Assembly: GCA_022824305.1 (NCBI GenBank)
Contig: JAJEAD010000097.1
Location: 1 to 64,000 of the forward strand
Direction: 5' to 3'
Origin: Gammaproteobacteria bacterium
GTDB taxonomy: Bacteria; Pseudomonadota; Gammaproteobacteria; HK1
Length of the DNA stretch: 64,000 nt
A program made the position numbers and the translations under genes. Under the pieces are notes generated by a model. It did no database searches. It was not told the origin of the DNA and worked only from the letters and a program-made list of their open reading frames with translations. Positions within the stretch are counted from its first letter, which is position 1. The number at the start of each line of letters is the position of its first letter. This document shows, piece by piece, positions 54,142-63,336 of the stretch.

Positions 54142-57100
54142 ATGCCGAAACGCGAAGACTTGCAGAACGTTGTGATCCTGGGAGCCGGACCGATCGTCAT
54201 TGGACAGGCTTGCGAGTTCGACTATGCGGGTACGCAAGCCTGCAAGGCGCTTCGCGAGGACGGAATTCGGGTCGTCCTGATCAATTCCAATCCGGCGACG
54301 ATCATGACCGACCCGGAGACCGCCGACACGACCTATATCGAGCCCCTGACGCCGGCCTCCGTCCGCGCCGTCATCGAGAAGGAGCTCGCCGAACATCCGG
54401 GCGAGCCCTTCGCGATCCTGCCCACCATGGGGGGGCAGGTTGCGCTGAACGTGGCGCTCACCCTGGTGGACAGCGGCTACCTGCCGGCGCGGGACATCGA
54501 ACTCCTCGGCGCGGTATCCAGCGTGATCCGCAAGGCGGAAGACCGTGAGCTCTTTCGCGAGGCAATGCTGAAGGTCGGCATCGAGTGTGCCCGCTCGACG
54601 ATGGTCACCTCGCGGGAAGAAGGCCTGGCCGCCCTCGAGAAGGTAGGGCTTCCCGCCATCCTGCGCCCCTCCTTCACGCTGGGCGGCACGGGAGGAGGCA
54701 TCGCCGAGAACGTTGACGCCTTCACGGAGCTGCTGGCGATCGGACTCGAAGCCTCGCCCTCTTCGTCGGTGCTCGTCGAGGAGTCGCTGCTGGGCTGGAA
54801 GGAGTTCGAGCTGGAGGTGGTTCGGGACCGCGCTGACAACGCCATCGTCGTGTGCTCGATCGAGAACATCGATCCGATGGGCGTGCACACCGGCGACAGC
54901 ATCACCGTCGCGCCCGCGCTGACCCTGACCGACCGGGAGTACCAGGCAATGCGGGATTGCGCCATCGCCTGCATGCGCGAGGTCGGGGTCGAGACCGGAG
55001 GGTCGAACGTTCAGTTTGCGGTCAACCCGGACGACGGACGCCAGGTGCTGATCGAGATGAACCCCCGGGTATCGCGGTCTTCGGCCCTGGCCTCCAAGGC
55101 GACCGGATTCCCGATTGCGCGGGTCGCGACCAAGCTTGCGATCGGATACACGCTGGACGAGATCACCAACGAGATTACCGGCACCACCCCGGCGAGCTTC
55201 GAGCCCGCCATCGACTATGTCGTGACCAAGATACCGCGCTTTGACTTCGTCAAGTTTCCCGATACCGCTCCGGTATTGAGCACGGAGATGAAGTCGGTGG
55301 GCGAGGTGATGGCGATCGGGCGCAACTTCTCCCAATCGATGCAGAAGGCGCTGCGCTCGCTCGAGATTGGTCTCGACGGCTTTGACGAGACGGCCGTCGA
55401 TGATGTGCTGAAGGCGCTCCGGACCCGCTCGCCGATGCGGATCCTGCTCGTCGCGGAAGCGTTGCGGCGGGGTTGCTCGAGCGCCGACATCTCGGCCCGG
55501 TGCGGCATCGACCGGTGGTTCATAGACCGCATCGGCGAGACCGTCCGGATCGAGGATGCGCTTCGCGGCGGAGAGCTCAGCGCACGCGACCCCTGGGATC
55601 TGCTGACGCTCAAGAAGGCCGGCCTGTCGGATGCGCGCATCGCCGCCCTGGCCGGCCGCGGCGAGGCCGAGATCCGGGCCTTTCGACGATCCGCCGGGGT
55701 CTCGCCCGTGATCAAGCGCATCGACACGTGCGCCGCGGAGTTCCGCTGCCGGACGGCCTACATGTACAGCGCCTACGAAGGGGACGGGATCCGGGCGCCG
55801 GAATGCGAAGCCGATGTCTCGAACCGGCGCAAGATCGCGGTGCTGGGGAGCGGACCCAATCGCATTGGTCAGGGGATCGAGTTCGACTATTGCTGTGTAC
55901 ATGCCTGCACGGGCCTCGCCGAGATCGGCTACGAGACGATCATGGTCAACTGCAATCCCGAGACCGTATCGACCGACTACGACACCGCCGACCGGCTCTA
56001 CTTCGAGCCGCTCACGCGCGAGGATGTCGTCGAGGTATTGCGCAAGGAGCAGGAACGCGGAGAGCTCGTCGGCGTGGTGGTTCAGTTCGGCGGCCAGACT
56101 CCCTTGTCGCTCGCCAGGGCGATCGAGGAGGCGGGGATCCCCGTTCTCGGAACGTCCACGGATACGATCGATCTCTGCGAGGACCGGGAGCGGTGCCGGG
56201 AGCTCGTCGACCGGCTCGGCCTCAGGCAACCACCGAATCGTGTCGCCGCTTCGGCAGAGGAGGCCACGGACGCAGCCGGCGACATCGGTTATCCGGTCGT
56301 GATCCGGCCGTCCTACGTGCTCGGCGGCCGGGCCATGCGTATCGTGGACAACGAATCGGAGCTCGCCGACTACATCTCTTCGGCCGTGCGCGTCTCCAAC
56401 GACAGACCCGTGCTCGTCGAAGGCTATCTGCGCGATGCCATCGAGTGCGATGTCGATGCGATTTCAGATGGCGAGGACGTGCGGATTGCCGGCGTGCTGG
56501 AGCATGTCGAGCCCGCCGGAATTCACTCCGGGGACAGCGCCTGCGTGTATCCGCCCTACTCCCTGCCGAAGCAGGTGGTTGCGGAGATCGAGCGGCAGAC
56601 GGTCAGGATCGCCCGCGCCCTCGGCGTGGTCGGGCTTATCAACGTTCAGTTCGCCGTTCAGCGCGGAGTCGTCTACCTGATCGAAATCAACCCCAGGGCG
56701 AGCAGGACCATTCCCTTCATCGCGAAGGCCCGCGGTATCGCGTATGCGCGGGACGCCGCGAAGTTAGTCGCAGGCGTCCCCATGGACGCGCTGGAGGAGC
56801 TTCCTCGGGAGAGCGGAAGCTGCGTAGCGGCGAAGGTGTCCGTTCTGCCCTTCAAGCGTTTCGGGGGTAGCGACCCGCTGCTCGGGCCGGAGATGAGGTC
56901 GACCGGAGAAGTGATGGGTTTCGGGCGCGAAACCGCGCATGCCTTCGCCCGGGCACAGGAGGCCGCCGGCTTCGACCTGGGACGGGATGGCGCGGCGCTG
57001 GTTCTGTCTCTGCCCGAACCCCGGGCGGAGGGGCGCGCGCCGCCCCGCATGGTGCGGAACCTCGCCGCTCTGGGCATACCGATACTCGCGCCCGAGGCAC

Positions 57101-57357
57101 TCCGCAAGCGGCTGAACGCCGAGGGCGCGACCGGGGTCCGGGGCTTCGCGCCGGACGCGGGCGCCGGGAACGACATACGGATCGTCCTTGACCCGGTTCC
57201 CCGTATCGATCCGCTTTCCCGCGCCGCGCGCCGCTTCGCGCTGCGCCACGATCTGCCCTGCTTCACCTCGCAGCGCTCCTGCGACCTCGCGGTCGAGGTG
57301 CTGACCCGGGGAGCCGGGCCCGAGGACTTCCGTCACGACCTGCAGACGCGCCAGTGA
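54142..57357 (+). CDS. carB: Carbamoyl-phosphate synthetase large subunit
   Basis: A 1071-residue protein with the full CarB plan: first carboxy-phosphate half (1-~400, with [20 protein letters not shown] at the start and [12 protein letters not shown] near 174), oligomerisation region (~400-550), second ATP-grasp half (~555-935, with [20 protein letters not shown], quoted as [10 protein letters not shown], and [11 protein letters not shown]) and a C-terminal MGS-like allosteric region (~940-1071) that is divergent. It makes carbamoyl phosphate from bicarbonate, ammonia from the small subunit and two ATP, for pyrimidines and arginine. It precedes carA by 9 nt, the reverse of the usual carAB order. 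Confidence 0.95.
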   Translation: MPKREDLQNVVILGAGPIVIGQACEFDYAGTQACKALREDGIRVVLINSNPATIMTDPETADTTYIEPLTPASVRAVIEKELAEHPGEPFAILPTMGGQVALNVALTLVDSGYLPARDIELLGAVSSVIRKAEDRELFREAMLKVGIECARSTMVTSREEGLAALEKVGLPAILRPSFTLGGTGGGIAENVDAFTELLAIGLEASPSSSVLVEESLLGWKEFELEVVRDRADNAIVVCSIENIDPMGVHTGDSITVAPALTLTDREYQAMRDCAIACMREVGVETGGSNVQFAVNPDDGRQVLIEMNPRVSRSSALASKATGFPIARVATKLAIGYTLDEITNEITGTTPASFEPAIDYVVTKIPRFDFVKFPDTAPVLSTEMKSVGEVMAIGRNFSQSMQKALRSLEIGLDGFDETAVDDVLKALRTRSPMRILLVAEALRRGCSSADISARCGIDRWFIDRIGETVRIEDALRGGELSARDPWDLLTLKKAGLSDARIAALAGRGEAEIRAFRRSAGVSPVIKRIDTCAAEFRCRTAYMYSAYEGDGIRAPECEADVSNRRKIAVLGSGPNRIGQGIEFDYCCVHACTGLAEIGYETIMVNCNPETVSTDYDTADRLYFEPLTREDVVEVLRKEQERGELVGVVVQFGGQTPLSLARAIEEAGIPVLGTSTDTIDLCEDRERCRELVDRLGLRQPPNRVAASAEEATDAAGDIGYPVVIRPSYVLGGRAMRIVDNESELADYISSAVRVSNDRPVLVEGYLRDAIECDVDAISDGEDVRIAGVLEHVEPAGIHSGDSACVYPPYSLPKQVVAEIERQTVRIARALGVVGLINVQFAVQRGVVYLIEINPRASRTIPFIAKARGIAYARDAAKLVAGVPMDALEELPRESGSCVAAKVSVLPFKRFGGSDPLLGPEMRSTGEVMGFGRETAHAFARAQEAAGFDLGRDGAALVLSLPEPRAEGRAPPRMVRNLAALGIPILAPEALRKRLNAEGATGVRGFAPDAGAGNDIRIVLDPVPRIDPLSRAARRFALRHDLPCFTSQRSCDLAVEVLTRGAGPEDFRHDLQTRQ

Positions 57358-57366
57358 GGACGAACG

Positions 57367-59115
57367 ATGCACGCCAACCCGGACAACCCGCTGAAGACGA
57401 TCAACATCCTCCTCCGTCAGCCTCTCACCCAGTCTTCGGATGCGGAGGCCAGCCTCGTCGCCCGATGCATATCGGAGATCGAACGATTCGACGGACACTT
57501 CGCGCGCTTCCACTTCCTCGGCGGCGCCCGCGCCCAGTCCGACGCTTCGTTCAGGGAGAGTTTCGAGCGCAGGCTCGGCGCGCCCTTCACGCCGAGCAAC
57601 TTTCGCAAACACCGGCTCTCGATGATCCGGAACGCGGACGCGTTCATCAACCTGCGGACCGCGATGAGCGAGAGCACGGCCTTCGAGGTCGCCTATAACC
57701 TCTTCAGCGGCACGGCCATTCCGATGTTCTTCGCGGTCTGGCGGAAAGCGCCGATCAGGACCACGCTGATTCGCGACCTGCAGGATCTGGGCGACGTCAC
57801 TTACGTGGAGTTCGACAAGCCGCGCGAGCTGCGCCGCCCGCTCTGGACCTTCCTTCGCCGGGTCTGCGGACTGGCCGAGGCCGAAGAGGTCCGGCCGGCA
57901 TCCGGGAACGGGCAGGCCGGGACCGCGGTCGCCGCCGCGGGTGCAACGAAGTTACCGGCCCCCGCGGCTCCGCGGCACACGGGCCTCCTGGTGCTTGCGG
58001 ACGGACAGGTCTTCCGCGGGCAGGGAATCGGCGTCGAGGGGCAGGTCGGCGGAGAGCTCTGCTTCAACACCGCGATGACGGGATACCAGGAGATCCTTTC
58101 GGATCCCTCCTATGCCGGCCAGATCGTGACCTTCTCGTTCCCGCACGTCGGCAATACCGGCGTCAACGACGAGGACATGGAGGCGCAGACGCCGCTCGCG
58201 CGCGGATGCGTTCTGCGCGAGCCCATCACGCCGGCGTCGAGCCACCGCGCGCGGGCGACCCTGTCGGAGTGGCTGACGGGGCACGGAATGACGGGTATCG
58301 CCGGCGTCGACACGCGCGAGATCACCCGTCTCCTGCGCGAGAAAGGCGCGCAGAACTGTGTGATCGCCCATGACCGCGGCGGCGTCTTCGACATGGATGC
58401 ACTGCTCGACGCCGCGCTCCGTGAAAGCGGCCCTCTCGGGCAGGACATGGCCTGCAGCGCGACGGTCGCGGAGAGCTTCGACATGCGGGGCGCCGCAAGC
58501 GGCGACACGGCGCCGAACCCGCGCGTGGTCGTGGTGGACTACGGGGTCAAGGGCAACATCGTCTCCAACCTCGTTCGCAGGGGTATCGACGTCACCGTCG
58601 TGCCGGCGGAATCCTCCTCGAAGGACATTCTGACGCACGATCCCGACGGGGTTCTGCTGTCCAACGGTCCCGGCGATCCGATGGCGGTGGCGCCGTACAC
58701 CGTTCCCACGATCGAGACCCTGGTCGAGCGGAAGCTGCCCTTCTTCGGCATCTGCCTGGGTCATCAGCTCCTCGCCCTGGCGCTCGGCGGAAAGGTGACC
58801 AAGATGCATTTCGGCCATCATGGCGCCAATCACCCGGTTCTGGAGAAGGCCAGCGGCCGGGTGGTGATCACCTGCCAGAATCACGGCTTCGTCGTCGACC
58901 GCGACAGCCTGCCGGAGAACGCGTCGGTTACGCACGTGTCGCTCTTCGACGGATCGCTGGCCGGTTTCGAAACCGTCGATCAGCAGATTCTGTCCGTGCA
59001 ATACCATCCCGAAGCGTCGCCGGGTCCTCGTGACGCGGAGCCGCTCTTCGATCGCTTCGCCGCTCGGGTGAGGGATCACCGCATCGCCGCGCAACGGGCG
59101 CCGATCGCCGGCTGA
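57367..59115 (+). CDS. carA: Carbamoyl-phosphate synthetase small subunit with extra N-terminal Rossmann-like domain
   Basis: A 582-residue protein. Residues from about 197 on are CarA: the amidotransferase triad is Cys463 (GICLGHQ), His547 and Glu549 (QYHPEASPGP), exactly 194 residues beyond E. coli numbering (Cys269, His353, Glu355), so the CarA core is normal. The first ~180 residues are additional: an initial strand INILLRQP, NADAFINLRTAMSESTAFEV with S101-E-S-T-A-F-E107, then IPMFFAVW and IRTTLIRDLQD. This pattern resembles nucleoside 2-deoxyribosyltransferase/SLOG-type folds, in which the Glu is catalytic. A Gly/Ala-rich linker (about 181-196) joins the parts. Partner of the adjacent CarB. 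Confidence 0.9.
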   Translation: MHANPDNPLKTINILLRQPLTQSSDAEASLVARCISEIERFDGHFARFHFLGGARAQSDASFRESFERRLGAPFTPSNFRKHRLSMIRNADAFINLRTAMSESTAFEVAYNLFSGTAIPMFFAVWRKAPIRTTLIRDLQDLGDVTYVEFDKPRELRRPLWTFLRRVCGLAEAEEVRPASGNGQAGTAVAAAGATKLPAPAAPRHTGLLVLADGQVFRGQGIGVEGQVGGELCFNTAMTGYQEILSDPSYAGQIVTFSFPHVGNTGVNDEDMEAQTPLARGCVLREPITPASSHRARATLSEWLTGHGMTGIAGVDTREITRLLREKGAQNCVIAHDRGGVFDMDALLDAALRESGPLGQDMACSATVAESFDMRGAASGDTAPNPRVVVVDYGVKGNIVSNLVRRGIDVTVVPAESSSKDILTHDPDGVLLSNGPGDPMAVAPYTVPTIETLVERKLPFFGICLGHQLLALALGGKVTKMHFGHHGANHPVLEKASGRVVITCQNHGFVVDRDSLPENASVTHVSLFDGSLAGFETVDQQILSVQYHPEASPGPRDAEPLFDRFAARVRDHRIAAQRAPIAG

Positions 59116-59250
59116 TCGCGAGCCAGGCCCGCTTCGGCGCCGTGGCCCCCTGCGGAGCGGACGCTGCGGCGCGCGATGGCGGGGACCCGGTTCGCAACTC
59201 GTGCCGAGCCCGGTAGCATCGCGCCCTGCGCTGCCGGTGGAGCCACAACC

Positions 59251-61332
59251 ATGTCCCGGGACTCACGTTACGACATCCTCTTCGAGCCGGTGAAGATCGG
59301 TCCGGTCACCGCTCGCAACCGTTTCTACCAGGTGCCCCACTGCAACGGCATGGGGCGGCTCCATCCCACCTCGATGGCGGTGATGCGCGGGGTGAAGGCC
59401 GAGGGGGGCTGGGCGGTCGTCAGCACCGAGCAATGCGACATCCACCCCACCACCGAGACCCCCCGCGAGGTCCGCCTGTGGGACGAGCGCGACATCCCCA
59501 CGCTCGCGCGCATGACGGAGCTCGTGCACCGGCACGGGAGCCTTGCCTCGATCGAGCTCACCCACATGGGATACCACGCGAGCAACATGACGAGCCGCGA
59601 GGTGCCGATGGCGCCGAGCGCGCGGCCGGTGGACGGCATCAACCCCATCCATGCGCGCGCGATGACGAAGGCCGACATCGCCGACTATCGCCGCTGGCAC
59701 CGCCGCGCCGCGCTGAACGCGAAGAAGGCGGGATTCGACATCGTGTGCGTGTACGCGGCCCACGATCTCTCGCTCCTCATGCACTTCCTCTCGCCGCGCC
59801 ACAATCATCGCCGCGACGAGTACGGAGGCTCGATGGAGAACCGCGCACGGCTGCTGCGCGAGGTCATCGAGGACACCAAGGAGGCGGTCGGCGACACCAT
59901 GGGGGTCGTGGTGCGCTTCGCGGTCGACGAGCTGATGGGAGAGCGGGGCATCCTCGCCGGGCGCGAGGGCCGGGAGGTGCTGGAGATGCTGGGAGAGCTT
60001 CCCGATCTCTGGGACGTCAACTGCAGCGACTGGGACAACGACTCCATCACCGCCCGCTTCTCGGAGGAGGGCTTCCAGGAGCCCTACACCGGCTTCGTCA
60101 AGCAGTTCACGTCGAAGCCGGTGGTCGGGGTGGGGCGCTACACCTCCCCGGACCGGATGGTGAGCCTGATCCGCAAGGGCGTGCTGGACATGATCGGCGC
60201 CGCCCGGCCCTCCATCGCGGACCCCTTCCTGCCGAAGAAGATCGAGGAGGGCCGCATCGAGGACATCCGCGAGTGCATCGGGTGCAACATCTGCGTGGCC
60301 GGCGACAACCTCGGTGCACCCATGCGCTGCACCCAGAACCCGACCAAGGGAGAGGAGTGGCGCAAGGGCTGGCATCCGGAACGCATCCCCGCCCGCGCCG
60401 GCGACGAGCGCGTGCTCGTGGTCGGGGCGGGCCCGGCCGGCCTCGAGGCGGCGCGCGCGCTCGGCCAGCGCGGATACGAGGTGGTGCTCGCCGAAGCGGG
60501 CACCGAGCTCGGGGGCCGGGTCGCGCGGGAGAGCCGTCTCCCCGGCCTCGCGGCGTGGGGACGGGTGCGCGACTGGCGCGTGGGCCAGCTCCACAAGCTT
60601 CCCAACGTCGAGGTGTACCGGGCGAGCCGCCTCGGCGCGGCAGAGGTGCGCGAGACGGGCTGCCCGATGGTCGCGATCGCCACCGGCTCGACGTGGCGCC
60701 GGGACGGCGGCGGGCGCCACCACGAGCATCCGATGCCGGGCGCGCTCGAGTTCCCCGAGCGGGTGCGCACCCCGGACGACATCATGCGGGGCGCGGCGGT
60801 CGAGAGCCCCGTCGTGGTCTTCGACGACGACCACTACTACATGGGAGGGGTGATCGCGGAGAAACTCGCCGCCGATGGCCACGAGGTGCATCTGGTGACG
60901 CCCGAGAGTCTCGTCTCGGCCTGGACCGCGTACACCCTGGAGCTCACACGCATCCAGATTCGCATGCGCGAGGCGGGGGTGAACGTGGTCGCGAACCACG
61001 CGGTGAGCGCGCTCGGCGACGGCAGCGTGACCATCGAGCCCGAGTACGGAGGCGACCCCTTCGAGCGTGCCTGCGCGACCCTGGTCCTGGTGACCGCGCC
61101 GCTTGCCGACGACGCGCTCTACCACGCCCTCATGGAGGACGAGGCCGCGCTCGGTCGGGCCGGCATCCGCCGCGTCACGCGAATCGGAGACTGCCTCGCT
61201 CCGGGCACCATCGCTGCCGCGGTGTACGGCGGTCACCGCTACGCCCGCGAGCTCGGCGAGGCGCGGCCGGAAGACGCCATGCCCTACCGGCGCGAGCTGG
61301 TGGAGCTCTCCGCGGACTACGCGATGCCGTGA
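59251..61332 (+). CDS. Trimethylamine/dimethylamine dehydrogenase-like iron-sulfur flavoprotein
   Basis: A 693-residue old-yellow-enzyme-type flavoprotein of the TMADH family. TMADH hallmarks are RNRFYQVPHC with Cys31 (the residue that binds FMN covalently in TMADH, Cys30 there), VYAAHD in the active site, CIGCNIC...C (Cys342, 345, 348, 360) for a [4Fe-4S] cluster, and the C-terminal VLVVGAGPAGLEAARAL nucleotide-binding fold. TMADH Tyr60 is Gln here (STEQCDI), as in dimethylamine dehydrogenase, while both substrate-bowl Trp residues (SDWDND, GWHPER) are kept. It would oxidatively demethylate a secondary or tertiary amine to formaldehyde plus amine. The ATG at 59251 has a GGAG site. No electron-transfer-flavoprotein gene is adjacent. 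Confidence 0.9.
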   Translation: MSRDSRYDILFEPVKIGPVTARNRFYQVPHCNGMGRLHPTSMAVMRGVKAEGGWAVVSTEQCDIHPTTETPREVRLWDERDIPTLARMTELVHRHGSLASIELTHMGYHASNMTSREVPMAPSARPVDGINPIHARAMTKADIADYRRWHRRAALNAKKAGFDIVCVYAAHDLSLLMHFLSPRHNHRRDEYGGSMENRARLLREVIEDTKEAVGDTMGVVVRFAVDELMGERGILAGREGREVLEMLGELPDLWDVNCSDWDNDSITARFSEEGFQEPYTGFVKQFTSKPVVGVGRYTSPDRMVSLIRKGVLDMIGAARPSIADPFLPKKIEEGRIEDIRECIGCNICVAGDNLGAPMRCTQNPTKGEEWRKGWHPERIPARAGDERVLVVGAGPAGLEAARALGQRGYEVVLAEAGTELGGRVARESRLPGLAAWGRVRDWRVGQLHKLPNVEVYRASRLGAAEVRETGCPMVAIATGSTWRRDGGGRHHEHPMPGALEFPERVRTPDDIMRGAAVESPVVVFDDDHYYMGGVIAEKLAADGHEVHLVTPESLVSAWTAYTLELTRIQIRMREAGVNVVANHAVSALGDGSVTIEPEYGGDPFERACATLVLVTAPLADDALYHALMEDEAALGRAGIRRVTRIGDCLAPGTIAAAVYGGHRYARELGEARPEDAMPYRRELVELSADYAMP

Positions 61333-61348
61333 GGCAACGGAGGATGCG

Positions 61349-62257
61349 ATGACTCCTGACCGGATTCGATCCCTTGCGCCGAGCGTTCTCAGCGCGGAAC
61401 AGCGGGAGAGCTTCTTCGCCCGGGGATATCTCTGCCTGCCCGGGTTCGTTCCCCGGGCTCAGCTTCTCCGCCTGCGCGCGGCGTCGGACGCGGCGGTCAC
61501 GCGCACCCGATCCCTCGTCGCCTCGAACATGGATTTCTCCCTGGACCCGGACCACACGCCCGAATCACCGCGTCCCAGCCGGCTGTTCCGCGCCAGCGAC
61601 GAGGATCCCGCGTTCTGGCAGTACGCATCGGGCTCGCCGCTGGTGGAGCTCGCGGCGGACCTGGTGGGACCGGACGTGCGCTACCGGGAGGCCTACGTCA
61701 ACTACAAGTGCCCCGGCAGCGAGATGACCGTGCACTGGCACCAGGACTTCGCCTTCTTTCCCCACACCAACCCCAGCGTCATCACCACCATCACCTACCC
61801 GGTGGACGTCACCCCCGAAATGGGCCCGCTCATGGTCCTGCCGGAGAGCCACACGGGGGAGATCTTCGACCACTATGACGATGCGGGCGCATTCAAGGGC
61901 CGGATCGGGGAGGCGGACCTGGCCCGCCTGCCGCTCGACCGGGTCGTCAGTCTGCCGGGGCCGGCCGGGACCGTGATCGTGATCGACGGCGGCATGGTGC
62001 ACGGATCCCGCCGCAACGAGAGCGAGCGGCTGCGCCCGGCGCTGGTGATCGGCTACTCCGCGGCCGACGCGTTCCCCTACGTGGCCATGTCGCCGCAACA
62101 CTCGGACCGCCACACCTGGCATGTCGTGCGGGGCCGCCGGCCCCTCTACGCCCATCACCAGCCGCTCCGGGTCAAGGTGCCGCCGGCCTGGACGAGCGAG
62201 GACTTCGAGCCGATCTTCAACATGCAGCGCGACTCCGAAACAAGCGGCTCGGCGTAG
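61349..62257 (+). CDS. Phytanoyl-CoA dioxygenase family (PhyH-like) oxygenase
   Basis: A 302-residue Fe(II)/2-oxoglutarate oxygenase. Iron ligands are His131 and Asp133 (WHQDFAF) and His218 (GGMVHGSRRN), with the following Arg residues as 2-oxoglutarate binder. The spacing and the VLPESHTGEIFD stretch are typical of PhyH-family proteins, which include ectoine hydroxylase and small-molecule hydroxylases. A GGAGGATG site is 6 nt upstream of the ATG. The gene follows the methylamine-dehydrogenase-like gene by 16 nt, so the two probably form one operon and may act on the same amine-containing compound. Confidence 0.88.
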   Translation: MTPDRIRSLAPSVLSAEQRESFFARGYLCLPGFVPRAQLLRLRAASDAAVTRTRSLVASNMDFSLDPDHTPESPRPSRLFRASDEDPAFWQYASGSPLVELAADLVGPDVRYREAYVNYKCPGSEMTVHWHQDFAFFPHTNPSVITTITYPVDVTPEMGPLMVLPESHTGEIFDHYDDAGAFKGRIGEADLARLPLDRVVSLPGPAGTVIVIDGGMVHGSRRNESERLRPALVIGYSAADAFPYVAMSPQHSDRHTWHVVRGRRPLYAHHQPLRVKVPPAWTSEDFEPIFNMQRDSETSGSA

Positions 62258-62271
62258 CGGGATCTTCTCTC

Positions 62272-62934
62272 TCAGCGCCGCCTCTCTCGAAGCAGGGTCT
62301 CGAGCTCCACGACCCGCGCTTCGGCCGCCCGACGGGCGGCGTGCTCCTCGGATTGGCTGAGCAGGATCTGGCCCGTCACCGGGTTCCGGAAGCGCATCTC
62401 TCCGCCTTGCGCCCGCAGCTCGAGCCCCAGCGTCTCGCTCGTCAGGGTCAGCGCGCCTTCGGGCGAGGTCACCGCCAACTGGCGCACGTAGGCGCTCCCG
62501 GCGAGGCGCAGACCCTGCAGCACCGGCGTGAAGTACTCCCCCGTGGGGTCGTAGAGCCAGTACTCCTTCACCCCCAGGCGCGCGTAGACCTCGCGCTTCG
62601 GTCCAAGGTCCTCGCGCCACGTGCTCTTCGAGGCCACCTCCAGCACGAAATCCGGCGCCTTGCCCTCCTCCCACACCAGGTAGTGCATCCGCATCCGATC
62701 CTCGACCCCGAAGACCACGAACACGTCCGGCGCCACCGATACTCGCGGATTGCCCTCCTCGTAGTACACGAGCAGGTCGCCGGAGACGTACACGTCGTCC
62801 CGGTCCTGGTAGTACACCCGCAACGCGCCGATTCCGTAGTGCATCGCCGCAAGCTGGGCGTCGTTCTCCGCCATCGGCCTGCCGTCCCCGCTCGGGTACT
62901 CAATCGCGGCCGGAGGCGGAACGGTTCGGCTCAT
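62272..62934 (-). CDS. Uma2 family (DUF820) restriction-endonuclease-fold protein
   Basis: A 220-residue protein of the Uma2/DUF820 family, which has a PD-(D/E)xK nuclease core. The candidate active site is Asp70 (VAPDVFVVF) with Glu99 and Lys103 (DFVLEVASKST), followed by the family's KREVYARLGVKEYWLYDP. The last ~35 residues form a charged helix (EEHAARRAAEARVVELETLL) likely to be coiled. Activity is unproven for the family. The ATG at 62934 is chosen; the open frame extends 42 codons upstream without similarity. It converges with the PhyH-like gene, with 14 nt between stops. Confidence 0.86.
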   Translation of the reverse strand: MSRTVPPPAAIEYPSGDGRPMAENDAQLAAMHYGIGALRVYYQDRDDVYVSGDLLVYYEEGNPRVSVAPDVFVVFGVEDRMRMHYLVWEEGKAPDFVLEVASKSTWREDLGPKREVYARLGVKEYWLYDPTGEYFTPVLQGLRLAGSAYVRQLAVTSPEGALTLTSETLGLELRAQGGEMRFRNPVTGQILLSQSEEHAARRAAEARVVELETLLRERRR

Positions 62935-63336
62935 GGCCAACCCCCTGCTGGCGGTACGCCGGGGTCGGATGGCCCCGCGTCGTGAAGGACGGTAACACAG
63001 CCTCGTCCCGGTCCGAAGTCGAACGATGGGGATGCACAATGCGCCATCACCGTGTGTCATTCCGTAAGCCAGGCGCTCGATTCGAGTAGGAGATCAACCC
63101 GACGTATCGTCCTTCCGGCGGCTGTCACCACTAAATTCCAGGGTGGGGCCCAGAATCCCGCCAGGTGTCGATGGGTCAGCGAAGCATCGAGCAGATCGCG
63201 CTCGTCATCTTCGGCCGGACCAATCTCCCGGACCGGATACGCGAAGGGGTCGCCGCTGTTGCCGTGCGTGTGACGCGTGATCCGGCGGACTCCCGGAGTC
63301 GACGTTCGGGCCGCCCGGGGCCGGCTCGCGGGGCGC
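62935..63336. other. Intergenic region, no supported gene
   Basis: 402 nt between the Uma2 gene and the amidohydrolase, both leftward. A rightward frame of 102 codons (63165-63473) and a 73-codon frame are present but overlap the amidohydrolase and show no family similarity. I see no terminator-like hairpin with a U-tract and no recognisable regulatory dyad. Confidence 0.5.
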
